NCBI GenBank assembly: GCA_905479855.1
Contig: CAJQOF010000100.1
Location: 1-10,946 of the forward strand
Length of the DNA: 10,946 nt
Direction of reading: 5' to 3'
Origin: an uncultured Cytophagales bacterium
GTDB taxonomy: Bacteria; Bacteroidota; Bacteroidia; Cytophagales; Amoebophilaceae
Shown here: positions 1 through 6,091 of the stretch, piece after piece
Numbering within the stretch: the first letter of the stretch is position 1
Layout of the letters: each line of letters begins with the position of its first letter
Translations under genes and position numbers: made by a program
The notes under the pieces: model-generated
Database searches by the model: none
What the model saw: only the letters and a program-made list of their open reading frames with translations
Told to the model about the DNA's origin: nothing

Positions 1-12
1 CAAAAATGCACT

Positions 13-1290
13 ATGGCCGAAGTAATTAGAATGCCCAAAATGAGCGATACCATGGAGGAAGGGGTGATTGCCACTTGGCTAAAGAAGGAGGGAGACGCAG
101 TAAAAGCAGGAGAAATACTGGCGGAGATAGAGACAGACAAAGCCACCATGGAGCTGGAGGCATATGAAGATGGTACCTTGCTCCACATAGGGGTAAAGGA
201 GAAGGAAGTAGCACCGATCAATGGGGTCATTGCCATTATTGGAACACCCGGCGAAGATATCACGGCGCTGCTAGCGGAAGCCAAAGAATTGCCCACAGTG
301 CAAAAGGCAACTACCGAAGCACCAACCCCTACCGCATCAACTGCACCTATTGAATCAACTGCACCGACTGCTGCGGCGGCACCAGGACCAACGCCAGCAC
401 CCACACCCCTAAGTTCCACACCAACCCTGCACCACGCTTCGCCACTGGCCAAAAAGATGGCGCAAGACAAAGGCTACAGCCTTTCAACCATTCAAGGCAG
501 TGGAGAAGGGGGGCGAATTATTAAGCGAGATATAGAGCACTTTGCCCCTGCTGCGCAGCCAGAAAGCGACCAACCAAACATGACCCTGCCACCGGTTGTG
601 GGCCAAGAAGCCTATGAAGATGTCCCCATTTCCAAGATGCGCACCGCCATTGCCAACCGCCTCTCACAAAGCAAGTTTACTGCCCCCCACTTCTACCTTA
701 CCGTTAGTATAGACATGGACCAAGTGGTGGAAGCGCGCCCCAGCATCAACGCCTATGCGCCCCTCAAAATATCCTTCAACGACATTGTTACCAAAGCCGT
801 GGCCATGGCCATTCGGCAGCACCCCCAAGTCAATGCCGCCTGGCTCCAAGACAAAATTAGGTACAACCAGCACATCCACATCGGCGTAGCCATGGCCGTA
901 GAAGAAGGGCTCGTAGTGCCCGTCGTTTGCTTTGCTGACAATAAATCGCTGGCCCACATTGCTGCCGAAGTGAAAGCACTAGGCCAGAAAGCAAAAAATA
1001 AACGGCTCAACCAGAAGGATTTAGCGGAGAGCACTTTCACTATCTCCAACCTCGGTATGCTAGCCATTGAATCCTTTACCGCCATTATCAATCCACCCGC
1101 AGCCTGCATACTCGCCGTAGGGGAAATTAAACAGGTGCCCGTAGTAAAGAACAACGCCATAGTGGCCGGCTATGTGATGAAAGCGACCCTCTCTTGTGAC
1201 CACAGGGTGGTAGATGGCGCTGTAGGTGCTGCCTTCCTTAAAACTTTGAAAGAACTCTTGGAAGACCCAAGACGGATGTTGGTGCACTAG
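13..1290 (+). CDS. pdhC: Dihydrolipoamide acetyltransferase, E2 subunit of pyruvate dehydrogenase
   Basis: This 425-residue protein is the E2 core of the pyruvate dehydrogenase complex. It moves the acetyl group from E1 onto coenzyme A through a swinging lipoyl arm in the cytoplasm. A single lipoyl domain fills about residues 1-80, with the lipoylated lysine at K43 in ETDKATME. A linker rich in Ala, Pro and Thr follows (about 90-138). The peripheral-subunit-binding domain is at about 140-177 (ASPLAKKMA, GSGEGGRIIKRDI). The catalytic acetyltransferase domain is at about 200-425 and ends with the DHRVVDG signature, giving catalytic His397 and Asp401. The ATG at 13 gives the usual MAEVIRMPKMSDTM opening; an ATG at 6 is out of frame and short. 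The acyl specificity (pyruvate rather than a 2-oxoglutarate or branched-chain substrate) is inferred from similarity to Bacteroidota PdhC. The E1 and E3 genes are not in view. The family call is secure. Confidence 0.96.
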   Translation: MAEVIRMPKMSDTMEEGVIATWLKKEGDAVKAGEILAEIETDKATMELEAYEDGTLLHIGVKEKEVAPINGVIAIIGTPGEDITALLAEAKELPTVQKATTEAPTPTASTAPIESTAPTAAAAPGPTPAPTPLSSTPTLHHASPLAKKMAQDKGYSLSTIQGSGEGGRIIKRDIEHFAPAAQPESDQPNMTLPPVVGQEAYEDVPISKMRTAIANRLSQSKFTAPHFYLTVSIDMDQVVEARPSINAYAPLKISFNDIVTKAVAMAIRQHPQVNAAWLQDKIRYNQHIHIGVAMAVEEGLVVPVVCFADNKSLAHIAAEVKALGQKAKNKRLNQKDLAESTFTISNLGMLAIESFTAIINPPAACILAVGEIKQVPVVKNNAIVAGYVMKATLSCDHRVVDGAVGAAFLKTLKELLEDPRRMLVH

Positions 1291-1320
1291 ATGGGACAGG
1301 AGGCGGCAAGATTAAACCTC

Positions 1321-1348
1321 TTGCTTACCCTAAATAGTACTAACTTTG
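1321..1348 (+). promoter_or_regulatory. Bacteroidota-type promoter for the Rpn-family gene
   Basis: TTG at 1321-1323 is followed after 17 bases by TAACTTTG at 1341-1348. This matches the TTG-N17-23-TAnnTTTG pattern used by the primary sigma factor of Bacteroidota. It lies about 50 bases before the ATG at 1398, in the gap after pdhC, so the next gene is probably transcribed independently. The match is seen directly; activity is inferred. Confidence 0.55.
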
Positions 1349-1397
1349 CGCAGTCCCTGGCGCCAACAGTGCTCACCTACTAAACCTTCTATTGCTC

Positions 1398-2279
1398 ATG
1401 CCTATTCAGCTATTAGACCCCAAGAGTGATTTTGTGTTCAAAAAGATTTTTGGCACAGCAAAGCACAGTAATGTCCTTGTTAGCTTTCTGAACGATCTGC
1501 TCTACGAAAAGCACAAAGAGTGTATGGGCAAGATCATGGAGGTAACTTATGTGCAAACAATTCAAACACCTGACTCCGTATCGGGTAAGGAAATGGTGCT
1601 GGACATTGCGTGTACCGATAGCAAAGGACAACAGTACGTTATAGAGATGCAGCTGTCTCGTTTTTCTGGTTTTGAGCGCCGAGCCCTTGCTTATCTCACA
1701 CGCGTGCATTCACGCCAGCTAAAGGGAGGAATGGATTATGACAACATACAACCGGTCTTTTTGCTGGCCATTGTTAATGATGAGCTCTTTAAGGGGCACC
1801 CCTATTACAGATATGATCACAAATTGGTGTGCGACCAAACGGGTGGCCATCATATCAAAGACATACATCTCACCTTCTTTGACTTGAGTAAGTTCAAGAA
1901 GACCAAGCTCTCTGAGCTTGCAACGAAGGAAGAGCAATGGATGTACTTTCTGAAGTATGCCCCCGGGGTAGATTTGGAGAGTGAGGACTATAAAACGCTC
2001 ATCAAAAACTCACCCATCTTCAGGGAAGCCTTTTTGGCCCTGGATGAGACTTCTTGGACCAATGAAGAACGAGAATTGCGTGAACGTGCAGTAATTAATA
2101 AAATCGATACAAACGCGGTAATTAAGTATAATAGAGCAGAAGGAAAAGCAGAAGGAAAAGCAGAAAGAGACCGTGTGGTGGTTGCAAACATGCACAAGAA
2201 GGGGCTCCCCAAGGAAACGATTGCAGAGATTGCCGAGATCACAGTGGAGGAAGTGGAAGAGATACTTGCTACGCTTTAG
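1398..2279 (+). CDS. Rpn-family PD-(D/E)XK nuclease / putative transposase
   Basis: This 293-residue protein belongs to the Rpn / PDDEXK_2 family, whose characterised members are DNA endonucleases that promote RecA-independent recombination. The N-terminus is typical (LLDPKSDFVFKKIFG). The nuclease core shows Asp69 (MVLDIACTD) followed by the E-x-Q variant of the catalytic motif, Glu83 and Gln85 (YVIEMQL), and the family RRALAYLTR segment at about 94-102. The C-terminal tail has short EGKA repeats followed by a helix-turn-helix-like segment (GLPKETIAEIAEITVEEVEEI), as is common in this family. An in-frame TTG two codons upstream (1392) is possible, but the ATG at 1398 gives the usual start. 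The gene has its own promoter and a possible terminator and sits between two housekeeping blocks, which suits a mobile or expanding accessory family. No terminal inverted repeats were seen around it. Whether it is active is unknown. Confidence 0.88.
   Translation: MPIQLLDPKSDFVFKKIFGTAKHSNVLVSFLNDLLYEKHKECMGKIMEVTYVQTIQTPDSVSGKEMVLDIACTDSKGQQYVIEMQLSRFSGFERRALAYLTRVHSRQLKGGMDYDNIQPVFLLAIVNDELFKGHPYYRYDHKLVCDQTGGHHIKDIHLTFFDLSKFKKTKLSELATKEEQWMYFLKYAPGVDLESEDYKTLIKNSPIFREAFLALDETSWTNEERELRERAVINKIDTNAVIKYNRAEGKAEGKAERDRVVVANMHKKGLPKETIAEIAEITVEEVEEILATL
2135..2167 (+). repeat. 12-bp in-frame tandem repeat in the Rpn-family gene
   Basis: AGCAGAAGGAAA occurs at 2135-2146 and 2147-2158 and is followed by a partial third unit (AGCAGAAAG). 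Each unit adds four residues (AEGK) to the charged linker before the C-terminal helices. Because the unit is a multiple of three, changes in copy number would alter linker length without breaking the frame. Confidence 0.8.
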
Positions 2280-2297
2280 GGTGCTGGGTATAGTTCT

Positions 2298-2320
2298 GCT
2301 GAGCAACAGTTGCAGCTTTT
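2298..2320 (+). terminator. Possible intrinsic terminator after the Rpn-family gene
   Basis: GCT (2298-2300) and GCAA (2303-2306) can pair with TTGC (2310-2313) and AGC (2314-2316) around a CAG loop, leaving a two-base GA bulge on the left side. Four T residues follow directly (2317-2320). It starts 19 bases after the Rpn stop codon. The stem is short and the T run is weak, so this is tentative. Confidence 0.35.
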
Positions 2321-2368
2321 CTGTCATGTTAGTTTATTCCTTGCTAAATTCGCCCCTCTTTTTAGATC

Positions 2369-2785
2369 ATGCATCACAAATTCGAATCATTTGACATTGA
2401 CATTGTACAACCCCGCCGTGGTACGGTGACTTACGAGCTGGGCGTGGGTTTCTTTGCGCTCTTCCAGGATGGGTTGTTAGAAGAGGGGACACTGACCATT
2501 ACAAGCGATTTTATTATAGACACCAGCAAGGTTAAGGTCTTGTTTGCTATTGTGGGTACGGTAGTGCTAACCTGCGACAGAAGCCTAGAGAAATTTGACC
2601 ATCCGATCAATCTTACAAAAGAAGTCAACTTTGAATTCGGCGATGAAAGCAAGGAACTCGATACAGACTTCTACATGCTTGCGCAAAAAGACAAAGTAAT
2701 TAACCTTGCGCAGCATATTTACGATTTTATCAGCTTGGAAATACCCATAAAAAGATTGCACCCACGGTTTTTAAGTGAGGGTTAA
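2369..2785 (+). CDS. yceD: YceD / DUF177 family protein linked to rpmF
   Basis: This 138-residue protein matches the YceD (DUF177) pattern. The core segment VVLTCDRSLEKFDHPI at about 65-80 is the conserved Cys-Asp-Arg-Ser-Leu-Glu region, and the C-terminal half has the usual acidic stretch followed by INLAQHIYDFISLEIPIK. YceD proteins are found immediately upstream of rpmF in very many bacteria and have been linked to 23S rRNA or large-subunit maturation; the exact biochemical role is not settled. Here rpmF begins 41 bases downstream, which supports the call. The protein is somewhat shorter than family members I recall (about 170 residues). The ATG at 2369 gives a sensible MHHKFESFDI start. 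A weak TAAATTCG at 2345-2352 could be a promoter element, but no TTG sits at the right distance. Confidence 0.85.
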   Translation: MHHKFESFDIDIVQPRRGTVTYELGVGFFALFQDGLLEEGTLTITSDFIIDTSKVKVLFAIVGTVVLTCDRSLEKFDHPINLTKEVNFEFGDESKELDTDFYMLAQKDKVINLAQHIYDFISLEIPIKRLHPRFLSEG

Positions 2786-2826
2786 CACTAAACATTCGAA
2801 GATATTACAGTAAAATAAATTAAACT

Positions 2827-3006
2827 ATGGCGCATCCTAAACGCAAAATCTCTAGAACCAGAAGAGACAAAAGAAGAACACACTATAAGGCTGATATGCC
2901 TAACTTCTTTGTATGCCCTACTACGGGCGAGCTTCATTTGCCCCATCGTGCTTTTTGGCATGAAAACAAGCTTTATTACAAAGGACAAGTGGTAATGGAG
3001 AAATAG
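2827..3006 (+). CDS. rpmF: 50S ribosomal protein L32
   Basis: A 59-codon open frame starts at ATG 2827 and stops at TAG 3004-3006. It encodes the typical L32 N-terminus ([20 protein letters not shown]) followed by [18 protein letters not shown] and [11 protein letters not shown]32 is a structural protein of the large ribosomal subunit. Only one cysteine (C30) is present, so the four-cysteine zinc site of some L32 proteins is absent; as I recall, this C-minus form is normal in many Cytophagales and Flavobacteria and is not a defect. It follows yceD closely, and the A/T-rich leader without a Shine-Dalgarno sequence is typical of Bacteroidota highly expressed genes. Confidence 0.96.
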   Translation: MAHPKRKISRTRRDKRRTHYKADMPNFFVCPTTGELHLPHRAFWHENKLYYKGQVVMEK

Positions 3007-3095
3007 GGGAGGCGGTACGTCCGTTGCTGCTTGCAAGCAATAACAATCACCCCCCCAAGTCTCTGAGGTCTATAATACGTCTACGCCCCACAGTA

Positions 3096-3872
3096 ATGAT
3101 GATAGCCAACGATATGAATGCCGTACATGCTATCATTAAAGAAGCAATAAAGGCCCCATCCCAAGCGCTTCTGGCTTTTGATGTAGACATGACACTCACA
3201 GTACCCAACCATCCGGCTTGCTTCTACCCCAATATGAAGAAATATGGGCTGGCGCTCAAGAGTTTCCTGTTCTTTAAGTGGATGCTAAGGCAGCTTAGTA
3301 AGGTAGAGTGGGACCAGGCGCTTACCCTGGCCATGCAAATGTCTGGGCAGCAGTTGGTAGAAGCAGATACGCCAGCGGTTATAAAATCGTTGCAAAAGCA
3401 AGGCATAAAAACCATCGCCTTTACTGCTTCCTTAACGGGTTGCCTAGAAGGATTGGGTAAGATCGAGGAGAAGCGCTTTCAAGATTTAGCGGCTTTGGAC
3501 TTTGATTTTCGGGCTGCCTTTCCCCAACAAAAAATACTCCTCAATGAAATACCAGCTTACAACAGGAGTAATTCCATCTATGATAAAGGGATACTTTATG
3601 CCAATGGAGGAGAGAAAGGAAGGAACAAAGGGGCAGTGCTGGTGGCCTTTCTCCGCAAGGTAGATTGGAAACCGGCGCAAGTCGTTATGGTAGATGATGT
3701 GCCCAAGAACCTAAAACAGATTAAGCAAGCTTTAGCCGCATTCGACCCCACCATCCAGTTTGTAGGTATTGAATATACCGGTGCCAAAACACATGCCCCC
3801 CAAAGCATTGGCAAGCGTGAACTCATGGCCTATTGGAGCGGTGCGGTAGCGCAAATAAAACAAGCTAACTAA
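3096..3872 (+). CDS. HAD-superfamily phosphatase-like protein resembling DUF2608
   Basis: This 258-residue protein carries all four HAD-superfamily motifs. Motif I is FDVDMT with nucleophile Asp29 and Asp31; motif II is the Thr at 110 in IAFTAS; motif III is Lys178 in RNKGA; motif IV is the Asp200-Asp201 pair in VVMVDDVPKN. It therefore probably hydrolyses phosphate esters in the cytoplasm; no signal peptide is visible and the substrate cannot be read from the sequence. The overall layout resembles DUF2608 proteins, which I recall mainly from intracellular bacteria such as Chlamydiales and Legionella. The frame is open back to a TTG at 3024, but the ATG at 3096 (or those at 3099 and 3114) is a better start because the upstream codons look like leader sequence. 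The gene sits 13 bases before fabH, so the two are probably co-transcribed. It occupies the place usually held by plsX between rpmF and fabH. Confidence 0.72.
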   Translation: MMIANDMNAVHAIIKEAIKAPSQALLAFDVDMTLTVPNHPACFYPNMKKYGLALKSFLFFKWMLRQLSKVEWDQALTLAMQMSGQQLVEADTPAVIKSLQKQGIKTIAFTASLTGCLEGLGKIEEKRFQDLAALDFDFRAAFPQQKILLNEIPAYNRSNSIYDKGILYANGGEKGRNKGAVLVAFLRKVDWKPAQVVMVDDVPKNLKQIKQALAAFDPTIQFVGIEYTGAKTHAPQSIGKRELMAYWSGAVAQIKQAN

Positions 3873-3885
3873 ACCCAGTTGCCCT

Positions 3886-4878
3886 ATGCAAAAAAAAACA
3901 CATGCCGCCATTGCCGGCGTTCACGGCTATGTGCCCGACCACAAGCTCACAAATGCTGATTTTGAGAAGATGCTAGACACTACTGATGAGTGGATTGTAA
4001 CGCGAACCGGCATTAAGGAGCGGCGCATCCTGAAAGGGGAGAACCAAGGCAGCTCTGTAATGGGCATTGAAGCGGTGAAAGGGCTACTAGAGAAAACTAA
4101 TACTGACCCACGTGATATAGACCTCCTTATCTGCGCTACCATTACCCCCGACCTCCCCACCCCCGCTACAGGCAACATAATCGCCCATGCCGTAGGCGCC
4201 GTTAATGCCTTTAGTTATGACCTACAAGCTGCCTGCTCTGGCTTTCTCTATGCCATGGTTACCGGTTCCCAGTTCATAGAAACAGGCAAGTACAAGAAAG
4301 TAGTGGTTGTTGGCGTGGACAAGATGTCTTCTCTTGTAAACTATGAGGACAGAACTACTTGCGTCCTCTTTGGCGATGGGGCAGGTGCCGTACTACTAGC
4401 ACCCAATGAAGCAGGCTTCGGCATTATGGACAGTGTGCTCAAGGGAGATGGGGCAGGGGAAGAGCACTTGCACCTAAAAGCAGGTGGCAGCAGAAGGCCG
4501 GCTTCTCACGCAACCATTGACGCTAAGGAGCACTATCTCTATCAAAATGGGCAAGCAGTGTACAAGATAGCCGTCAGTAAAATGGCGGAATCTATCCAAG
4601 AGATCATGCAACGAAACCAGTTGAGCAGCGAGGATATCACCTTTGTTGTGCCCCACCAAGCCAACCAAAGAATCCTCAGCGCTGTGGCCCAGAGAGCAGG
4701 CCTGCCTATGGAGAAAGTGATGATGAATATTGAAAAGTTCGGCAACACCACAGCTGCCACAATACCCCTTTGTTTGTGGCAATATGCGCCACAACTAAAG
4801 CCGGGGGATAAGCTTATTTTTACTACCTTCGGCAGCGGTTATACCTGGGGCGCGGCCTATGTAGTTTGGGGGGGGTAA
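3886..4878 (+). CDS. fabH: 3-oxoacyl-ACP synthase III (KAS III)
   Basis: This 330-residue protein is FabH, which condenses acetyl-CoA with malonyl-ACP to start type II fatty-acid synthesis. The catalytic triad is complete: Cys117 in LQAACSGFLYA, His257 in VPHQANQRI and Asn287 in KFGNTTAATIP. The GDGAGAVLL and FGSGYTWGAAYV segments are also characteristic. Length is normal for the family. It follows the HAD gene after 13 bases and completes a yceD-rpmF-x-fabH arrangement. plsX is missing from the cluster and no accB-accC pair follows. The coding sequence has two homopolymers: nine A at 3890-3898 just after the start codon, and eight G at 4868-4875 directly before the stop codon; both keep the frame as written. 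Confidence 0.96.
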   Translation: MQKKTHAAIAGVHGYVPDHKLTNADFEKMLDTTDEWIVTRTGIKERRILKGENQGSSVMGIEAVKGLLEKTNTDPRDIDLLICATITPDLPTPATGNIIAHAVGAVNAFSYDLQAACSGFLYAMVTGSQFIETGKYKKVVVVGVDKMSSLVNYEDRTTCVLFGDGAGAVLLAPNEAGFGIMDSVLKGDGAGEEHLHLKAGGSRRPASHATIDAKEHYLYQNGQAVYKIAVSKMAESIQEIMQRNQLSSEDITFVVPHQANQRILSAVAQRAGLPMEKVMMNIEKFGNTTAATIPLCLWQYAPQLKPGDKLIFTTFGSGYTWGAAYVVWGG

Positions 4879-4927
4879 GAAATTGCACGCTGTTGTTAAT
4901 CTGTTGCTAACAATGCTAACGACCAAA

Positions 4928-5308
4928 ATGAATAAGTCTGCCTATCAATTGCTTAGTTGCCTTGCGCTAATAGTGGTGCTACTCGCTTCTTGCCAACCAC
5001 GCACTTCACTTGGAATGCATGAAGCCGAAGCACAACTTCCTGGAGAAACTCCCCAAGTTGCAACTGCTGTAGTAGATCGTTGCTTTGCAGGCTTAGAAAA
5101 AGAGCCGCAAAAAGAGGTCTTAATCACGCGGATGAGTACAAGGAATACGCAACCTGGATTTCCTAGACCGCTTGCAGCGTTAGTCGTCTCCTACCTTCGG
5201 GAAGCTGAGCAGCCATTTGTGGAAAGCCCATTGGAGCGAGAGAAACGGCTAAGGTCTAGACCACGATTATGCCTTGGAGGCCCAGAAGGGTTAGTATATG
5301 CGCCATAA
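4928..5308 (+). CDS. Small predicted lipoprotein, function unknown
   Basis: This 126-residue protein starts at ATG 4928 with a lipoprotein signal: a short basic N-region (MNKS), a hydrophobic core (LLSCLALIVVLL) and a lipobox L19-A20-S21-C22, so it is probably cleaved before Cys22 and anchored in a membrane. The frame is open from a TTG at 4883, but that start would put 15 residues before the signal. The rest has no domain I recognise. The segment at about 79-92 (PRPLAALVVSYL) loosely recalls an F-box start, which is too weak to assign. The peptide EQPFVESPLEREKRL near residues 94-108 recurs in the decayed copy downstream with mostly synonymous differences, evidence that this region once encoded a selected protein. 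The C-terminus may itself be shortened compared with the decayed copy. No partner gene is evident. Confidence 0.55.
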   Translation: MNKSAYQLLSCLALIVVLLASCQPRTSLGMHEAEAQLPGETPQVATAVVDRCFAGLEKEPQKEVLITRMSTRNTQPGFPRPLAALVVSYLREAEQPFVESPLEREKRLRSRPRLCLGGPEGLVYAP

Positions 5309-5351
5309 CGGGCAGAGAGTGACTTCCGTAATGCGCTTGGAGGTTTTTTTT
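5300..5351 (+). terminator. Possible terminator after the lipoprotein gene
   Basis: GCGC (5300-5303), AT (5305-5306) and ACGG (5308-5311) can pair with CCGT (5326-5329), AT (5331-5332) and GCGC (5333-5336), with one bulged C and one A-A mismatch, around a 14-base loop. A run of eight T begins at 5344. The seven-base gap between stem and T run and the large loop make this weaker than a textbook terminator. The stem overlaps the stop codon of the lipoprotein gene. Confidence 0.3.
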
Positions 5352-5385
5352 GGGGGGTAATGAGATTGCACGCTTCTGGTAATCT

Positions 5386-5567
5386 GAGCAGCCATTTGTG
5401 GAAGGTCCTTTGGAGCGTGAGCAACGACTGGCCACCACGCTGCCTTCCTTGTAGGGCTGCGCAGGTGCATTGGAAGCACCGTTTGCTGCCTTGGAGGGCC
5501 GAAGAGAGGAAGGGTGCATGCCCAAGGACAAGTATCGAAAATTACGCCAGTAATGGTTTTTAAATAA
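5386..5567 (+). pseudogene. Partial, frameshifted second copy of the lipoprotein gene
   Basis: From 5386 the frame encodes EQPFVEGPLEREQRL, nearly identical to residues 94-108 of the lipoprotein upstream, then runs to a TAG at 5452-5454. Farther on, in another frame, 5487 onward encodes CLGGPKRGRVHAQ and continues to a TAA at 5565-5567; this matches the CLGGPEG tail of the intact gene. About 50 bases (around 5436-5486) that have no counterpart in the first copy sit between the two parts. The copy has no signal peptide or start codon, having lost the N-terminal three quarters of the gene. It is best read as a remnant of a duplication. The longer tail may show the original C-terminus of the family. 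Confidence 0.6.
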
Positions 5568-5635
5568 TGGGGCATACTTTGCCATTAGGCGCTACTTTTT
5601 CGTATTCCCCTCAATAATTAAATAGTCCACATGCT

Positions 5636-5989
5636 ATGCAGTCATCATCCCGCCAACTAGGCCAAGTAGCGGAAAACTTGGCAGCAGATCATTTCAGGAA
5701 GAGCGGCTTCACTATCCTAGCCCGCAACTACCGCTACAAACGGGCTGAGATTGACATCATTGCCCAAAAGGATAATCTCTTGGTGTTTGTGGAGGTGAAA
5801 GCGAGGAGCAGTGATCAGTTTGGCCACCCAGAAGCATTGGTTACGCCCAAGCAACAAGCCTTGGTGCAAGCCGCAGCAGAAGAGTTTATTATTACGCAAG
5901 ATTGGAACCACGCTATTCGGTTCGATGTGATTGCCATTACCAAGCAACACAACCAACTTCAGCTAACCCATTTTGAAGACGGCTTTTAG
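5636..5989 (+). CDS. yraN: YraN family (UPF0102) endonuclease-like protein
   Basis: This 117-residue protein has the compact YraN fold, a relative of Holliday-junction resolvases and other PD-(D/E)XK nucleases. The core residues are visible: Glu38 and Asp40 in KRAEIDIIAQ, then Glu53-x-Lys55 in VFVEVKARSS. The N-terminal G-x-x-A-E segment (LGQVAENLAADHF) and length match the family. The cellular role of YraN is not established; a part in DNA repair or recombination is assumed from the fold. The ATG at 5636 is chosen over one at 5631, which is out of frame. There is no Shine-Dalgarno sequence. It ends just before a good promoter for prfA, so it is probably a separate unit from the release factor gene. 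Confidence 0.92.
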   Translation: MQSSSRQLGQVAENLAADHFRKSGFTILARNYRYKRAEIDIIAQKDNLLVFVEVKARSSDQFGHPEALVTPKQQALVQAAAEEFIITQDWNHAIRFDVIAITKQHNQLQLTHFEDGF

Positions 5990-6018
5990 TTGCTGCTTCT
6001 CCAATACCTTTACCTTTG
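5990..6018 (+). promoter_or_regulatory. Bacteroidota-type promoter for prfA
   Basis: TTG at 5990-5992 and TACCTTTG at 6011-6018 are separated by 18 bases, matching the Bacteroidota TTG / TAnnTTTG pattern. The element starts at the base after the yraN stop codon and lies about 75 bases before the prfA ATG at 6092, leaving a leader of roughly 65-70 bases. The match is seen directly; activity is inferred. Confidence 0.55.
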
Positions 6019-6091
6019 TTCGTGCCTTTACCAAAACCCAGCATGGTGCAGTAGCACGCTCATATTTCGATGCAGTTTTACCCTACACAAT

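Larger units (their letters stand above)
4865..5386 (+). repeat. Short direct repeat of the fabH tail (4865-4903 and 5349-5386)
   Basis: The sequence covering the G run, the fabH stop and the bases after it (TTTG...TAAGAAATTGCACGC...TTAATCTG, 4865-4903) recurs with a few changes at 5349-5386 (TTTG...TAATGAGATTGCACGC...TAATCTG). In the second copy the bases after TAATCTG join directly to sequence matching the 3' part of the lipoprotein gene (5205 onward), so about 300 bases of the first unit (4904-5204) are missing there. This looks like a tandem duplication followed by internal deletion, or two recombination events. Confidence 0.7.

Noticed and set aside
26..1287. Long reverse-strand open frames under pdhC and other genes
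   Set aside because: They are antisense shadows of well-supported genes, with no family features of their own.
3028..3039. Perfect 12-bp palindrome TGCTTGCAAGCA after rpmF
   Set aside because: It has no loop and no T run, so it is not a terminator. A single 12-bp palindrome is not enough to call an operator.
3071..3076. TATAAT resembling an E. coli -10 box before the HAD gene
   Set aside because: There is no -35 match at the right distance, and the genome appears to use Bacteroidota-type promoters.
5541..5561. ATTAC-GCCA-GTAAT hairpin followed by five T
   Set aside because: The five-pair stem is mostly A-T and too weak for a terminator. It also lies within the decayed coding copy.
5360..5563. 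67-codon plus-strand frame in the duplicated region
   Set aside because: It reads the decayed lipoprotein copy in the wrong frame; the conserved EQPFVE peptide lies in another frame.
5990..6091. 34-codon N-terminal extension of the prfA frame from TTG 5990
   Set aside because: The extension overlaps a promoter-like sequence and is Cys- and Leu-rich without resemblance to RF1; ATG 6092 gives the normal length.
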